The notes under the pieces: generated by a model
Told to the model about the DNA's origin: nothing
Databases searched by the model: none
Seen by the model: the letters and a program-made list of their open reading frames with translations, nothing else
Shown: positions 1 to 10,609 of the stretch, in pieces
How the letters are laid out: the number at the start of each line of letters is the position of its first letter
Position numbering within the stretch: position 1 is the first letter of the stretch
Assembly (NCBI GenBank): GCA_019095985.1
Contig: CM032659.1
Location: forward strand, 10,830,844 to 10,894,843
DNA length: 64,000 nt
DNA from: Streblospio benedicti
Lineage: Eukaryota; Annelida; Polychaeta; Spionida; Spionidae
Direction: 5' to 3'
Program-made: the position numbers and the translations under genes

Positions 1-814
1 ATACGAATGCAACATTGTAATGAGATTTCTGCTAATGGAATTTGTGCTCATTAGTAAATAACTCTAATAACCTGAATTGAAACCATCTGATTTTCTTCTA
101 GTGCAGGAATCAGGCTAATTATAAAAAAAGCTAATAATTACGCATTCTAGGATGAGGTTGAGAAATGGGTTGCATTGTTAGCAAAATGCCTACAAGAATT
201 CAAAAATAATAAAATTATGAATGGGAATTGGCGGGAATGGGTATAGAATTCGGATTGGTTTAATGGGAATAGTGGCAGGCCGGTGAAAGGCTATACAGTT
301 ATGGGGTCATGACCTTACAAACATAATTCAAAAAGTGTTTAATCTTTGCCAGAGCTGTCTACCTTTAATCGTACGTAGCTTCGTTGTTACATTTGACAGC
401 TTCCAGGATGATCTTATTTATTTCATCTGGGGGGGGGGGGGGGGGGGGTTACATTTTACCATGCGCCTTTCCACCACCTCAATGTTAGATTTGCTGTTTG
501 TATTTCAAATGGCCTGAATAGAACACTCTCATTTTTGCTTCCCAAGGCCTTGTAATGCAAACCTGATGACTTCTAATTGAATCAATTTTGTTACTCATTA
601 TACAGTGTCTATGGGGTGTTCACTAATCGGGGTTTACAATGAAATTAGTACTAATCAGTCATTCCTGGTATACTGATACCATATAGATGCCGATTGTCTC
701 AAAGCATATTCTCCACTCATCAAATCCTATCTACTTAATGAGGTCAGGTCCTTGTTTCGTTTTGTATTACCTTAACACCACAATTGATTAATTGCTACAA
801 ACATTTCTCTACAG
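1..814 (+). other. Intron of the partial plus-strand gene, with a G20 run
   Basis: No coding exon was recognised here. The stretch ends in a plausible splice acceptor (ctctacag, ending at 814), so at least its right part is intron of the gene whose last exons follow. A run of 20 G lies at 429-448; similar G or C runs recur through the window. Confidence 0.5.
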
Positions 815-976
815 GTGGTCTCGTGTCATGCGTTATTTTGCCATCACTTCCTGACCACGTGATCAGTATTGCTGTCAGCGGATTACGGCTGTTTATCCTC
901 GATCATCTCGGCTTCATCCACGTGTACTGTACACACACGAGCCGCTGTCTTACCATCATCACTCCGGCGGATCTAG
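815..976 (+). CDS. Penultimate coding exon of an unrecognised gene, beta-propeller-like
   Basis: The exon is bounded by an acceptor (ctctacag, ending at 814) and a donor (gatctag then gttagt, at 977). It is open throughout in one frame with phase 1 at both ends. It encodes about 54 residues of alternating hydrophobic and polar strands, with HVISIAVSGLRLFILD followed by FIHVYCTHTSRCLTI. This rhythm resembles a WD40 or similar propeller blade. I do not recognise the family and give no symbol. The next exon joins in frame through a split glycine codon. The earlier exons lie to the left of the window. The exon call rests on matched splice sites and frame continuity; the propeller idea is inference. 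Confidence 0.6.
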
Positions 977-1398
977 GTTAGTTCAAAATCCTCTCACTGT
1001 ATCTACAAATTAACCCCGAGAGTTTTTTTTTCAATATTGTTGAATACAGCTGTCAATCATCGCATTCTTTGAAGGATTAGTGCAAGTGCTCAGAATCTCC
1101 AAAACTGATTAGTTGAATCAGTTGGTTCTCATTTTATAACTGCGTTTATCCCGTGAAAAGAGCGTTTTGAGGAGTCGTACAGAGATAGCGAGACGTAAAG
1201 ATACCAATTTCTTGATTTTATAAACGGGATATGTTTATTATTTTGTTCGATTGCCTACAAAAATATTATCTTCGCGTTTTCTGTTAATACCATCAGATAT
1301 TCGAATAGCTGAGAAAGCTATATTTATAACTACCTAGTTTTTTTTTTCTACTATATTCTACTCAATTTAGAAATAATGGCGTGTTGATATGTTTCCAG

Positions 1399-1535
1399 GG
1401 CTTGACTCCCGTTATGAGGTGCGTGACATCTGGACGGGGTGCGTGTGTCTACTGCACGTGCTGTGCGTGGCAGATGGCATCACACAACTAGTGTGCTACG
1501 ACCTCACACACAACACCAACATTTGGAAGAAGTGA
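1399..1535 (+). CDS. Terminal coding exon of the same unrecognised gene
   Basis: The acceptor is gtttccag, ending at 1398. The exon completes the split glycine codon from the exon ending at 976 and runs 44 more codons to TGA at 1533-1535. The protein ends LVCYDLTHNTNIWKK. The stretch is rich in Cys, Leu and Val (CVCLLHVLCVADGITQLVCY), as in the last strands of a propeller or another beta-rich domain. GC content is well above the flanking non-coding DNA, as expected for coding sequence. The 422-base intron between the two exons has normal borders. The product cannot be named from this C-terminal part. Confidence 0.62.
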
Positions 1536-1779
1536 CATTGATAACTTCAACTAGATAAAGTGCATGGGGGAGGATAACTATAGCAACATCCATATGAAAA
1601 ATTTCCTTGACCAACATAAATGTAAATGTAAATGTGGTGGTTTATAGTCCTGATCCCAGTCTGGCTCTCTGAGACACCAGGTCATTGAGGTAAAATGTCC
1701 CTACTTGATCGTCATTTGAACACTGCAGGTCATTGGCACACGTATTGATCACAATTTGATCACTTCTCGCATACTTGAA

Positions 1780-1966
1780 TCGGCACACTCTTCCAACCCA
1801 ATGACCTGTACCTATTTAACGTGTAGGTACCACGGAACAGTGTGCAACCTGTTAGGGGTAAGTTTGCTCAACACTTACCATCAGACCCGACCGGGAATCG
1901 AACCCACGACCTTCTGGTCACGAGTCCAACTAAACATTTTTAACCATTCGGCCATGGAAGCACACA
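1780..1966 (-). mobile_element. tRNA-derived SINE, family 1, minus strand
   Basis: Read on the minus strand, it starts at TGCTTCCATGGCCGAATGG (A-box-like) and has a B-box GGTTCGATTCC about 50 bases later. The body carries GAGCAAACTTACCCCTAACA. The copies at 26237 (plus) and 27040-27146 (minus) share both the head and the TTTAGCAAACTTA-type body, so this is a dispersed family and not a single tRNA. It lies in the probable 3' UTR or downstream flank of the gene ending at 1535. Confidence 0.7.
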
Positions 1967-2408
1967 TAAGGTTGCATCAGGTTGTATTATCTGGATTCTC
2001 CCCTGGATTTGCTGATGCCACACACTTTGCATGACAGACATGTGTGTAACGACTTTGAGACGAGTGTATTGAGGTAAAATTTCCCTACTTGGATTCTTGG
2101 AACACTGGTGGGTGTAGTGGGAAATTGTCCGCACGAGGCAGTGTTAACATATGTGCAGCATTTTTGGTAACTGTATATACGTAGGCGATGAACGATAAAA
2201 GGTTTTCTAATTATGAGATGGCTTATCAATCAAGTGTCATCATGACAACGTTCTACTGTATACACAGCAATAGGATTTTTGGAATATCACTAGAAATGCT
2301 GAAGTTTGCATCGTGACTGTATTTTTATGTAGTTAAATATGAGAAATCGTCCTTTATATTCAGCCTTTCATTCACCGGTAACATTAATTGCGCGTTTGCA
2401 ATATTCAT

Positions 2409-2414
2409 AATAAA
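2409..2414 (+). promoter_or_regulatory. Candidate poly(A) signal AATAAA
   Basis: A canonical AATAAA lies about 870 bases after the stop codon at 1535, with T-rich sequence after it. It would give a 3' UTR that includes a SINE. No transcript evidence is available, and an earlier non-canonical signal is possible. Confidence 0.3.
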
Positions 2415-4380
2415 CATTTTTAATATATATATTAGACCTAACTGAGTTTAAGACACGTTGTTTGAAGACAAAATGCAAAATTTATGAAATTTGTGATTAT
2501 ATGAAAAGTTTTTTCTCAGATTTAGGCGTGACTGGACAGTTTTTCATTTAATATTTAATAATTACCATTGTAAAGTTTAAAGTGTGTAGATGTCAAAAAA
2601 AATAATCATGTTGCCTCGCTTGTTTGAGATTTATGAGTCAAAACGCGAGGCATGTATGGCATGTGTGAACAGACGATTTACATGGAGTTAAATACAAGTT
2701 TTTACTATTAGTATTAAAAATACTGCTCCAAAATGTTTTTAGAGTAATATTTTTGTATCATATTGGAAGATCTTATCAAAAGCTTTTTAAAAATTATAAA
2801 TTTGATGTAAGTTACCTTCCATTTGAAAAAGATATTGAATATTTTATGTGTGCATGTGTCTCCACTCATAAATAAGGATATTCAAATCTGATTTTTGCTG
2901 ACTGCCTTCATTTGAGAATGGGAATAATCCTTCAGTCACATCTACTATATTGGTAGTTGGAGGGCCTTGTATTTCCCCCCGTCCATTGTTTAATTTGCAA
3001 AAATTTCCTGTATACATGGAAGACATATTTATATGTATGATTTTTGTAAAAATGGGGTAGGGTATATTTCGTTTAATACCTGTATTGGAAAAATAAAACT
3101 AAAACAACATTAGAATGCTAAATGTATGTATGGAAACGTGATAATAGGGAAATATATGTAAACTACATAATTATATGGAACTTTCACAATTTTGCCTCAG
3201 CCTCTTCAATCGTTCTTTTCTTGTGTCAGCAAATCTTATACACACAATTTCACAATTCAAACTGAGAACATATAATCCGTCTTACAAGTAAATGGTGTCA
3301 CAGTAACACGTATATTTGTCGGGCAAGCTTGGCCATAAGTTTACTTGCCCCGCAGACACATGATATATACGTGGTATGTAGCTATTGTAACAGTGTAAAA
3401 GAGATCCCCGTGGAGGCCTAGAGGTCATATCTTTCATATTTAGTACGAAAACATTTGAACACAAAAAGATTTAGCCCCAGGCATTTACTTTTCTGCTTCC
3501 AACACTTGAAATGGTCAGCGACACACGCCACGAGTACCACTGTGGCACAGGTGATAATAATTACAATTATCAGAGTTTTGACTTTAAAAAAATCGTAGAA
3601 CAATTTACAAAAGACGCAGTTCAGAGTTCTTTTATTGTATTGTTTAGGAAAGCTCTAGGCTTAAAAACGTGTTGCCAACTGTGATAACTTATTAGTTAGA
3701 AATATTTATGCATAGTGTCTTTTATAGTATTCTAGTCATCAAAATGTTTTAGGTTTAAAAACAAAAACATGAAAGCTATTTCACCAATGCCTAATACAAA
3801 GTATCATGAAACTAGAAGATTTGAATTATACTCATAGAAAAATATTGCGCGAAAAGAATACAGGATACAGAATAAACCTATGCATGACACACAAACCAAA
3901 ACAGTGCATAGTACGCATTATATTAAAACTAAATCAGCAAGAATTTCCTCTTGTGTCTACAAGTACTCACAAGTTCGACTTTTTATTCAGGGTGGCTATT
4001 TCACTGTGATAAATACGAAAAAATTTCTCCAAATTGCACAAATTACATTTTTGCCCCTATTGTTATATGCTCTTTGCTTACCCACTATTGTTCGTTTAAT
4101 TTATAATTATTAATGCTCCTTAATTGTTGAGCACTTTTTGAACATGTAGTCATTGTTTATCAGCATATATATGGTTTATTACATGTTATTACGTTGCTGG
4201 TTATTGGTTATTGCCATAGCGAAGATAGTTACACACATTATTGGTTGGCTATTATTATTGGGCTGGCTACATACATATTACATTACATACATATATATTC
4301 GGCCTCAACACTTCAACAAAAACATACCTTGGGAGCCATCAACAACAAGAACAAGATCATACATACATACACACATGTTG
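2415..4380. other. AT-rich non-coding DNA, nothing recognised
   Basis: Only short open frames without recognisable motifs are present. A small block with GTTGAGCACT (near 4126) begins a repeat-rich stretch that continues to 5870. Confidence 0.5.
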
Positions 4381-4385
4381 AGCAC

Positions 4386-4437
4386 TATATATATATATAT
4401 ATATGATAATATAATATATGGATATATATATATATAG
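4386..4437. repeat. (TA)n microsatellite
   Basis: The tract is mostly alternating TA. Shorter TA tracts recur near 4717-4742 and 4786-4802. It directly follows a GTTGAGCACT motif. Confidence 0.85.
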
Positions 4438-4597
4438 TCTCATTATTATATTGTTGTTGAGCACTTAAGAACTCACATAAGTACGTTCTGAATGAAGACC
4501 AATAAATAAAAGGTAGCATTCAACTATTCAACAAAAACTATATACCATGTGCCACCAAAACATGAGAAAATCAATAGCATACATGCGGTTGTTTGGC

Positions 4598-4720
4598 ATG
4601 ATAGTACTCTGATATTCATAATGCATAACTTCCTGATGATTGCATTCCATATGTATGCATGAAACAAAATTGTAGAAGTATGTGATATGTGTCTTCAATA
4701 ATAAAAAATAGACTATATAT
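4598..4720 (+). repeat. Dispersed direct repeat, copy 1
   Basis: About 120 bases starting GATAGTACTCTGATATTCAT recur at 5706-5830 with only a few indels and substitutions. Both copies contain ATGCATAACTTCCTGATGAT and end in ATAAAAA-TAGACTATAT. The two copies flank otherwise unrelated sequence. No terminal inverted repeat was seen, so the element type is unknown. Confidence 0.8.
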
Positions 4721-5705
4721 ATATAATATGTATTATATATATTACCATAGCAATATAAGTGCTGTCACTAAATTAGTCTATTTTATTATATATATATATA
4801 TCATATTACCCCTATTTATTATTGAATACATATCACATAATTATTCGACAATCAGCTACCATGCATTATATATAGTAGACATTAAACAATCAACATACAC
4901 TATACCATGTTACACAGTTTCTAGTTTGCAATATTTAGTGTGTTTATGCTCAGCAATTAATTTTGAATGTTATTACAACTATGTACTTTAGAAGGACAGT
5001 TCTTATGCCTGCATGTGCTTATTAATTCAGATCTTTTACTCAAAGTAGCCATTTTTTTTGTTGTTTGTTTTTTCAGCCATTCATTTGGGTGCGCTTATAA
5101 AGGCCACGTGTTGTTAGGATTTTCTGGTCATTTACAGGCAGGCTTTATTTCTATGCCTCAGTATTTGGAATGTTCTGAAAAAGCATTAAACAAACAAGGT
5201 TTGTTGTATTCATGTTAATTATTTCTCCTCTAGACAATGTTGTTACCTCCACTCAGCGTTTTGTCTAGCAGTTGTAGTGTCGGTGGAAATCAGCATACTG
5301 TAGACGCACGACGTTGTTTTATGTGTGTTGTGTGTGTGTTTACGACGAAACAACTGCTTTTTAAAGTTTCATTTTGTTGTTATATATAATAAAAAACTTT
5401 TCTAATGTACAGAGGTTACATCTTTTTGTTCTGTTGTCATACGCTCTAGCTTTTCCCATTATTTTCCATTCAATGTTGTAAGGCAGGTTTTTCTGTTTTA
5501 GTGTCCAGATGTATTTGCTCAGTTCTGTTGCACTTTTCATTGATTCTTTCTCAAAAGACTGCTTGTGGTTGGCAAATCTTGAAACGTGTCTCAGTGTGTT
5601 GGTGGGAGATGTCACTGATGGGTAATTAGTCTTTTTCAAGACATAGTTGGTTGTCTGAACATGTTATAAATCATGTTGTGTTTCTTCATTTCAGTTGTTT
5701 AGCGT

Positions 5706-5830
5706 GTGTGATAGTACTCTATTCATAATGCATAACTTCCTGATGATTGCATACCATATGTATGCATGAAACAAAATTGTAGAAGTAATATGTGATATGT
5801 GTCTTCAATAATAAAAATAGACTATATTAC
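5706..5830 (+). repeat. Dispersed direct repeat, copy 2
   Basis: This is the second copy of the repeat at 4598-4720. As at the first copy, a TTGTTGAGCACT motif lies close by (5850), so the repeated module is probably longer than the well-conserved core. Confidence 0.8.
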
Positions 5831-5897
5831 TGCTTCAAAATATATATTTTGTTGAGCACTATGAGAACTAGAAGTGATAATATAAATTGGAATATAT

Positions 5898-6255
5898 ATA
5901 TGGCTGCCATCTTGGATTCTTCTCACTCCCTGCTTATTCTATTTAGCTGAAAGTAGTATAGATGGATTCCGCATCCTCAAAAACCTTATTCCAGACACCA
6001 AATGTATATTTATCACCACTATAAATCAGGATTTTGGCCCAACAGCCAAATCAACCCTTTTTTGGTGGCCATTTTGGTGGCCATTTTGATTTTTTTGCGC
6101 TTCCTGTTTATTCAACATTGTTGCGAATTACCTATATGGATTCCTTACCCAAAGAACCCAATCATAGACATCAAATTTAAGTTTCTATTGTGCTTACAAC
6201 CTACATTTTGGGCCCCATAGTCAAATAGACCTTATTTTGGCGGCCATCTTGAAAT
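5898..6255. repeat. Diverged tandem repeat of ~170 bases carrying GGCNGCCATCTTG
   Basis: Two diverged units and part of a third are visible. Each starts with a GCCATCTTG or GCCATTTTG motif (5902, 6062, 6239). The first two continue with a CTTCCTGTTTATT-like or CCCTGCTTATTCTATT segment, then ATGGATTCC and a TTTTGG(C/G)CCC segment. Identity is too low for a recent duplication. No coding potential was seen. Confidence 0.55.
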
Positions 6256-6715
6256 TCTCAACACGCTCAAGGGTGAGAGGTCCACACCCATATGGAACTA
6301 AATGCCTAGACCTCATAGACAAATAATCTGGAGAGAAAAAAACTATATCAGATAATTTCTGGGTCACCCCAGGGCCTTCTAGACGTGCGTTCAAAACCAT
6401 GAGGCCATACGGCCGAAGCGTTCACTTTTTCAATGATAGTGTTCAATGCCGTCAAATCTTAGTAATAGCTGTGAATATTGAACGCTAGCGTGGTAATTTC
6501 GAACAGATGAAACATGAAATGAACGGTAGTATTCAACGTGCATTTCATATGTTGTAAAATTGAAAACGTGTAGTGTAGTGGGTATAGACCTACCACGTAA
6601 TACGTCAATTTAGACTTGCGCAACACGTTTGTTACTTGTTACTTACTTGTAACTTGTCATGTAAATTACTCCTATTCATCATGAGAACCCTGGTCTGTCC
6701 CAGGCAACGCATGAT

Positions 6716-7150
6716 TTAGTTTTTGCTTGCTAGCCCCCCCCCCCCCCCCCCCCCGCTTAGTCCCCGGGACCCTTGTGCCCTTGCCACTGCCCAATTATAC
6801 ATGGAGCTTCCACCATCATGTAGTCGGTTATGCATAGCGAAGATAACTTTTCTGGCCGCCTTTTCAAGGTACAGGACCTCATCTTTGTTTGCACTAACAT
6901 AAGAGGGGTCAAGGATAGTGGCAACGAGTTTATCCTCAGCCATGTTACATGTATTTATTCCCATATCATCCAAAGTCAATACAAAATTTCCCTAAGGTCA
7001 TTGTACAGGGTGCAGAGGAGGATAAAATGGTCCACTGTCTCTAGCTCAGGGAGTGAGCAATATGGGCACGTTGAGGATTGCCCACTACCTGCACATTTGT
7101 GACAAATACAGGCCTACATGTTCACTTCTGCGAAGTTCTGGCAGAAAGCA
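6716..7150 (-). mobile_element. LINE ORF2 C-terminal fragment (decayed)
   Basis: On the minus strand, positions about 7070-7001 encode CPYCSLPELETVDHFILLC, then YNDLRE. This is the C-x2-C...H-x4-C zinc-knuckle typical of the C-terminal end of non-LTR retrotransposon reverse-transcriptase proteins. A frame change follows near 6985, and the next frame continues with MAEDKLVATILDPSYVSANK to near 6716, which fits the usual tail of such proteins. Stops and the frame change show that it is dead. A run of 21 C at 6734-6754 lies inside the 3' part. The RT core is not present here. Confidence 0.6.
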
Positions 7151-8323
7151 TTAAACTTTGCATATATGGGTTTTAAGGTATGCTGGTTCCAAAAATATCG
7201 GGAACCACGCTCCCAGACAGTTGGTTCCTCCCAAAATCCAAGATGGCTGCCAAAATGGCTGTCAGTACATAGATAATACGTACTATTAGGTCTAGAATAA
7301 CATGCAATACCACTTTTTGCTCTGAATTTGGCATGGGAAAATCAATCCAATTCTATTGTAATTTGAGATGACAAACAAGGTCAAATGTTTCGTTCATGGT
7401 TGAATAAGGGTTGATTTTTGACACAAAGGCAAAAATGTCTGCAGACAAAAAATTCCCGAAACATTGATTGTATATTGTTCATATCAATATTTTCTGAAGT
7501 AGCTTTATTTGACAATCATTTATTTAAAAGCATGATTTTGACATATTTTACAAATATTAATAATAACAGTCGGTTGTGTTATTCTATTTCAAGAATTCTA
7601 TGAGTTCACGCTATTCATCTTTGCAGCATCTTTCGGTTGAATTGGCTTTGTGTATACTGTAAGAACTGAAGTACACTGAACATTTCTATCAGGTAAATAA
7701 TGAACCATTAGCGGGAGTGTCCATGGGTAATACTTAATGTTTAGTAAATACAGTGACCCCCCCCAAAGGGCTTCAATGAAAATTGAGTGGCCACCCCCCC
7801 CCCCCCATCGTCATATATCACGGTATATACGCAAGGACTTGTAAAGGCAATGTTCCCCCGTGATTCCTTCCAAACGTCATTGCAGCGCAAACTGTCAAAC
7901 AAAACATACCATTTTGCAGCATATTTTGTCCAGATAAAATACCTATTTAATATATTTCAAAACAATGACAATTCTTTCTACCTGCTTTAATGTCCAAAGT
8001 GTCCAAAATGTTTTTCAAAATACCTAAAGACATTAAAGCAGCCTGCAGCTGACCATTATGGCTGGCCGAGTTCACTGAATTTTTCACCTACGTCGCTTGG
8101 TCAATTCAGAGGTTTCGCCTTTAGGGGTGGTGCATTGAGAGATTCTATTTGCGGTATTTCACATCAGTAAAACAGCAACATATCTCTGTATGAATTGTTT
8201 CTGTGGCCCGATGCACACTGCTCGATCTGCATATTTGCAAGCGGCCGCATTTCGTCGCATGATCCTAAAAAGTTAGTCTCACATTTATTGGTGTTGCGTG
8301 CTGTGCCTGTCAAACATAATAAC
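7151..8323. other. Upstream flank of the esterase-like gene, with C runs and a GATGGCTGCC motif
   Basis: No exon was recognised. CCAAGATGGCTGCC lies at 7238-7251, one of several such motifs in the window. C runs occur near 7750 and 7795-7806. The open frame that continues into the gene at 8324 has no in-frame ATG upstream, only TTG, so this is treated as 5' UTR or promoter. Confidence 0.45.
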
Positions 8324-9625
8324 ATGGTACACTGTTATTGTCAACATAGAAATTCTATAAAAATTAGGAGTTTTTTTCGGAATGTTCTGGTGGCATTAGT
8401 GATCGCCACATTCGGATTACTCTTAGCAACTAAGCTAATAGACACGGGGGGAGGGGGGGCGATAAAGGATTATTACCCTAAAATATGGCGCCCCGTGTAC
8501 CTAGTAGGGCAGCCCAAGATAAGCAAGATTCGCACGATTGCAGAACTTATAACAGACCAGATGAGTGGCAAGGAACTTAGTCTTAAAGTTGATCAGAACA
8601 TGAAATCTGCGAGGGCTACGGAAAAGAATTGCAGCAAGACTTTTCATGGAAACAGAACTTGCAGCCTTGCATTGTTCCGTGAGTATATGGAAGCATGTGG
8701 CTATTTCCCGACGACAGGCAATCACTGGTCTAAAGACCACACCAAGTATAATCTGCACATATGCCAAAGTCCACCTGCGTGGAGGCCTGCAGATCTAGCA
8801 GTGCAATTAGCACGGCAAAACATCACAAGGATCTTGCTCACAGGGGATTCACATGGACTCCGTTTTGCAATGGCCGTGCATGGGAAATTTCAAAAAGCTG
8901 GCTATAACTGCAAAGTAGTCAAGCAGGAGAAGAACACGTATACCCCCGGAACTGGATACTTTCTGCAAGGAAGCGGAATCAATGCCAATGCCCTGATTGG
9001 CGCTAGGCGCACATGTCATTCATGCATGAGCACGTTGTGGACATGTTCTCACCCTGCAGGGGGCGCCACGGTGGAGTTGGAATACATCTCATTGCTGATA
9101 ATGCCTGACAGTAAAGGCATTCTCATCAATAGAACCTATTGTGCCAGGAATGGAAAGTCGGCCAACGAACCTGTGTGTAAAATAAAAGAACAGCATGAAT
9201 TATTGTTCAAGGTGTATTTGCGTGATCGCTATCCAGACTTATTGCTGGTGTTTTCGAGTTTTGGTCACAGCGCAGGCATCAGCACCAAAGACATTTACAA
9301 TTCCGTGCAGCAAACTGTGGATGTCATTGCGGAGAGTCTGCCGAGAACCACCAAACAGATCTTCTTCACTTACCATGATCAAAACCCATGTGACCGCTCA
9401 CGTCTGTACAATGACATTTGGGGAAAATGTGAACAAATACGTGCGTGCAATTGGATTCTATATGACAAGTTGATGGCCAGTGGACACAAGAACCAGTTTG
9501 GTTTCTTTGACCTCAACCTGATGGCCACATCAGTCCCCCAGTGGTTCCAGGACATAACACACATGAAGCAACAATGGTACGAGACCGTTATTGATATGGT
9601 CTTCTCCATCACTTACCCTTTGTAG
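8324..9625 (+). CDS. Type II membrane SGNH/PC-esterase-like protein, single coding exon
   Basis: It encodes 433 residues without an intron. The start is the first in-frame ATG and has a good Kozak context (AACATGG); the open frame extends further left but only from TTG. Residues 1-18 are basic, 19-39 form one hydrophobic segment (VLVALVIATFGLLLATKL), and the rest would be lumenal or extracellular, the layout of Golgi type II enzymes. The catalytic signature is clear: LLTGDSHGLR places Gly174-Asp175-Ser176-His177, and DITH places Asp410 and His413 near the C-terminus. This fits the GDS...DxxH arrangement of SGNH-type PC-esterases and sugar O-acyltransferases. VFSSFGHSAG (309-318) may be the middle block. 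Several cysteines (for example CHSCMSTLWTC, 231-241) and N-glycosylation sites (N102, N110, N166, N269) suit a secretory protein. Substrate and reaction (acetyl or acyl esterase or transferase on a glycan) are inference, and I give no symbol. Confidence 0.85.
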   Translation: MVHCYCQHRNSIKIRSFFRNVLVALVIATFGLLLATKLIDTGGGGAIKDYYPKIWRPVYLVGQPKISKIRTIAELITDQMSGKELSLKVDQNMKSARATEKNCSKTFHGNRTCSLALFREYMEACGYFPTTGNHWSKDHTKYNLHICQSPPAWRPADLAVQLARQNITRILLTGDSHGLRFAMAVHGKFQKAGYNCKVVKQEKNTYTPGTGYFLQGSGINANALIGARRTCHSCMSTLWTCSHPAGGATVELEYISLLIMPDSKGILINRTYCARNGKSANEPVCKIKEQHELLFKVYLRDRYPDLLLVFSSFGHSAGISTKDIYNSVQQTVDVIAESLPRTTKQIFFTYHDQNPCDRSRLYNDIWGKCEQIRACNWILYDKLMASGHKNQFGFFDLNLMATSVPQWFQDITHMKQQWYETVIDMVFSITYPL

Positions 9626-10507
9626 TTCTTTCTACTCTGTGCGAACCACTATATAGACTGGTCGGAAATTTTCAAAAAGGCCCCAGTATTTTTTTTAGGA
9701 AAAGTGGACAGATAGTCTATTTTACATAATTTGAAGGTGCTGAACACGAATTTGGTGTATGTCGCATCATATGTTGCCTATGTATGCAGAAGGAAGAAAT
9801 CTAGTGAGCATTGAGCACTCACTAGACAAGTAACAGAAATCGCCACTCGGGAAAGATTGCATTATGTTTGTTCTGGACTTAGCTAAATTATTTGTACATT
9901 TTGTTAGTTTTAATGACTTACTTGTTTATTAGTAACTTGACATGGTTATGTAGGGTTAGTTTGTTTTTGTTCATAACGATTTATTTTGCATAACTACATC
10001 ACAGTATGTATTTATTTTGTATTTTACACAAATTTGAATGACTTTTGTCTAGTTTTCTGGTGCCCTGCAACTCCCTTCCTGTTATTAGTATTCCGCCACC
10101 TGCTTGAAAATAGTCCCAGATATTTATATGTATTTTTTGGTAAATAAGATAGTAATGAAATATTTTGTAATATGTAATTGTCTTTAATGAATCTTTTACT
10201 TAATGTAATTTACCTTGTAATTTTATATCACCTTGTATTAGTATATTTATGCTCTTTACAGTGCATAGTAATACATTATTTTGATAACCTTAGCAACCAG
10301 ATGCCAGTGAGATGGAAAATTGATTTACATTTTTCTTATAAGAGAATTTTTTGCTGATATTTAGTTTAGTAAGAGCAATAATAAGGTTAGTTTTAATCTT
10401 TGTTATATTGTTATTAAATTTGCATTCATTTTTATTATTGTCATCTAATTTCAAGGTAATTATTAGTACTTTATCATATTTGTTTTTATTATCTAGTAAT
10501 ATTTGCA

Positions 10508-10554
10508 TTGTTAAATCTAGTAATTTTACATTGTTAAATCTAGTAATTTTTATA
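10508..10554 (+). repeat. Short tandem repeat in the 3' UTR
   Basis: Two units of 23-24 bases, TTGTTAAATCTAGTAATTTT plus a few bases, are followed by a partial third unit (TTGTTAAATTTG). They lie in the probable 3' UTR of the esterase-like gene. Confidence 0.7.
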
Positions 10555-10586
10555 TTGTTAAATTTGCAGTTTCACGAGTTTTATTA

Positions 10587-10603
10587 AATAAAGAAAGAAT
10601 AAA
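10587..10603 (+). promoter_or_regulatory. Poly(A) signals of the esterase-like gene
   Basis: Two canonical AATAAA hexamers (10587-10592 and 10598-10603) lie about 970 bases after the stop at 9625, in AT-rich sequence. They are the best candidate 3' end for the gene at 8324-9625. Confidence 0.5.
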
Positions 10604-10609
10604 GAACGA

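Noticed and set aside
8195-8323. Upstream extension of the esterase-like frame
   Set aside because: It opens only with TTG; the first in-frame ATG at 8324 has a good context and is directly followed by the membrane anchor.
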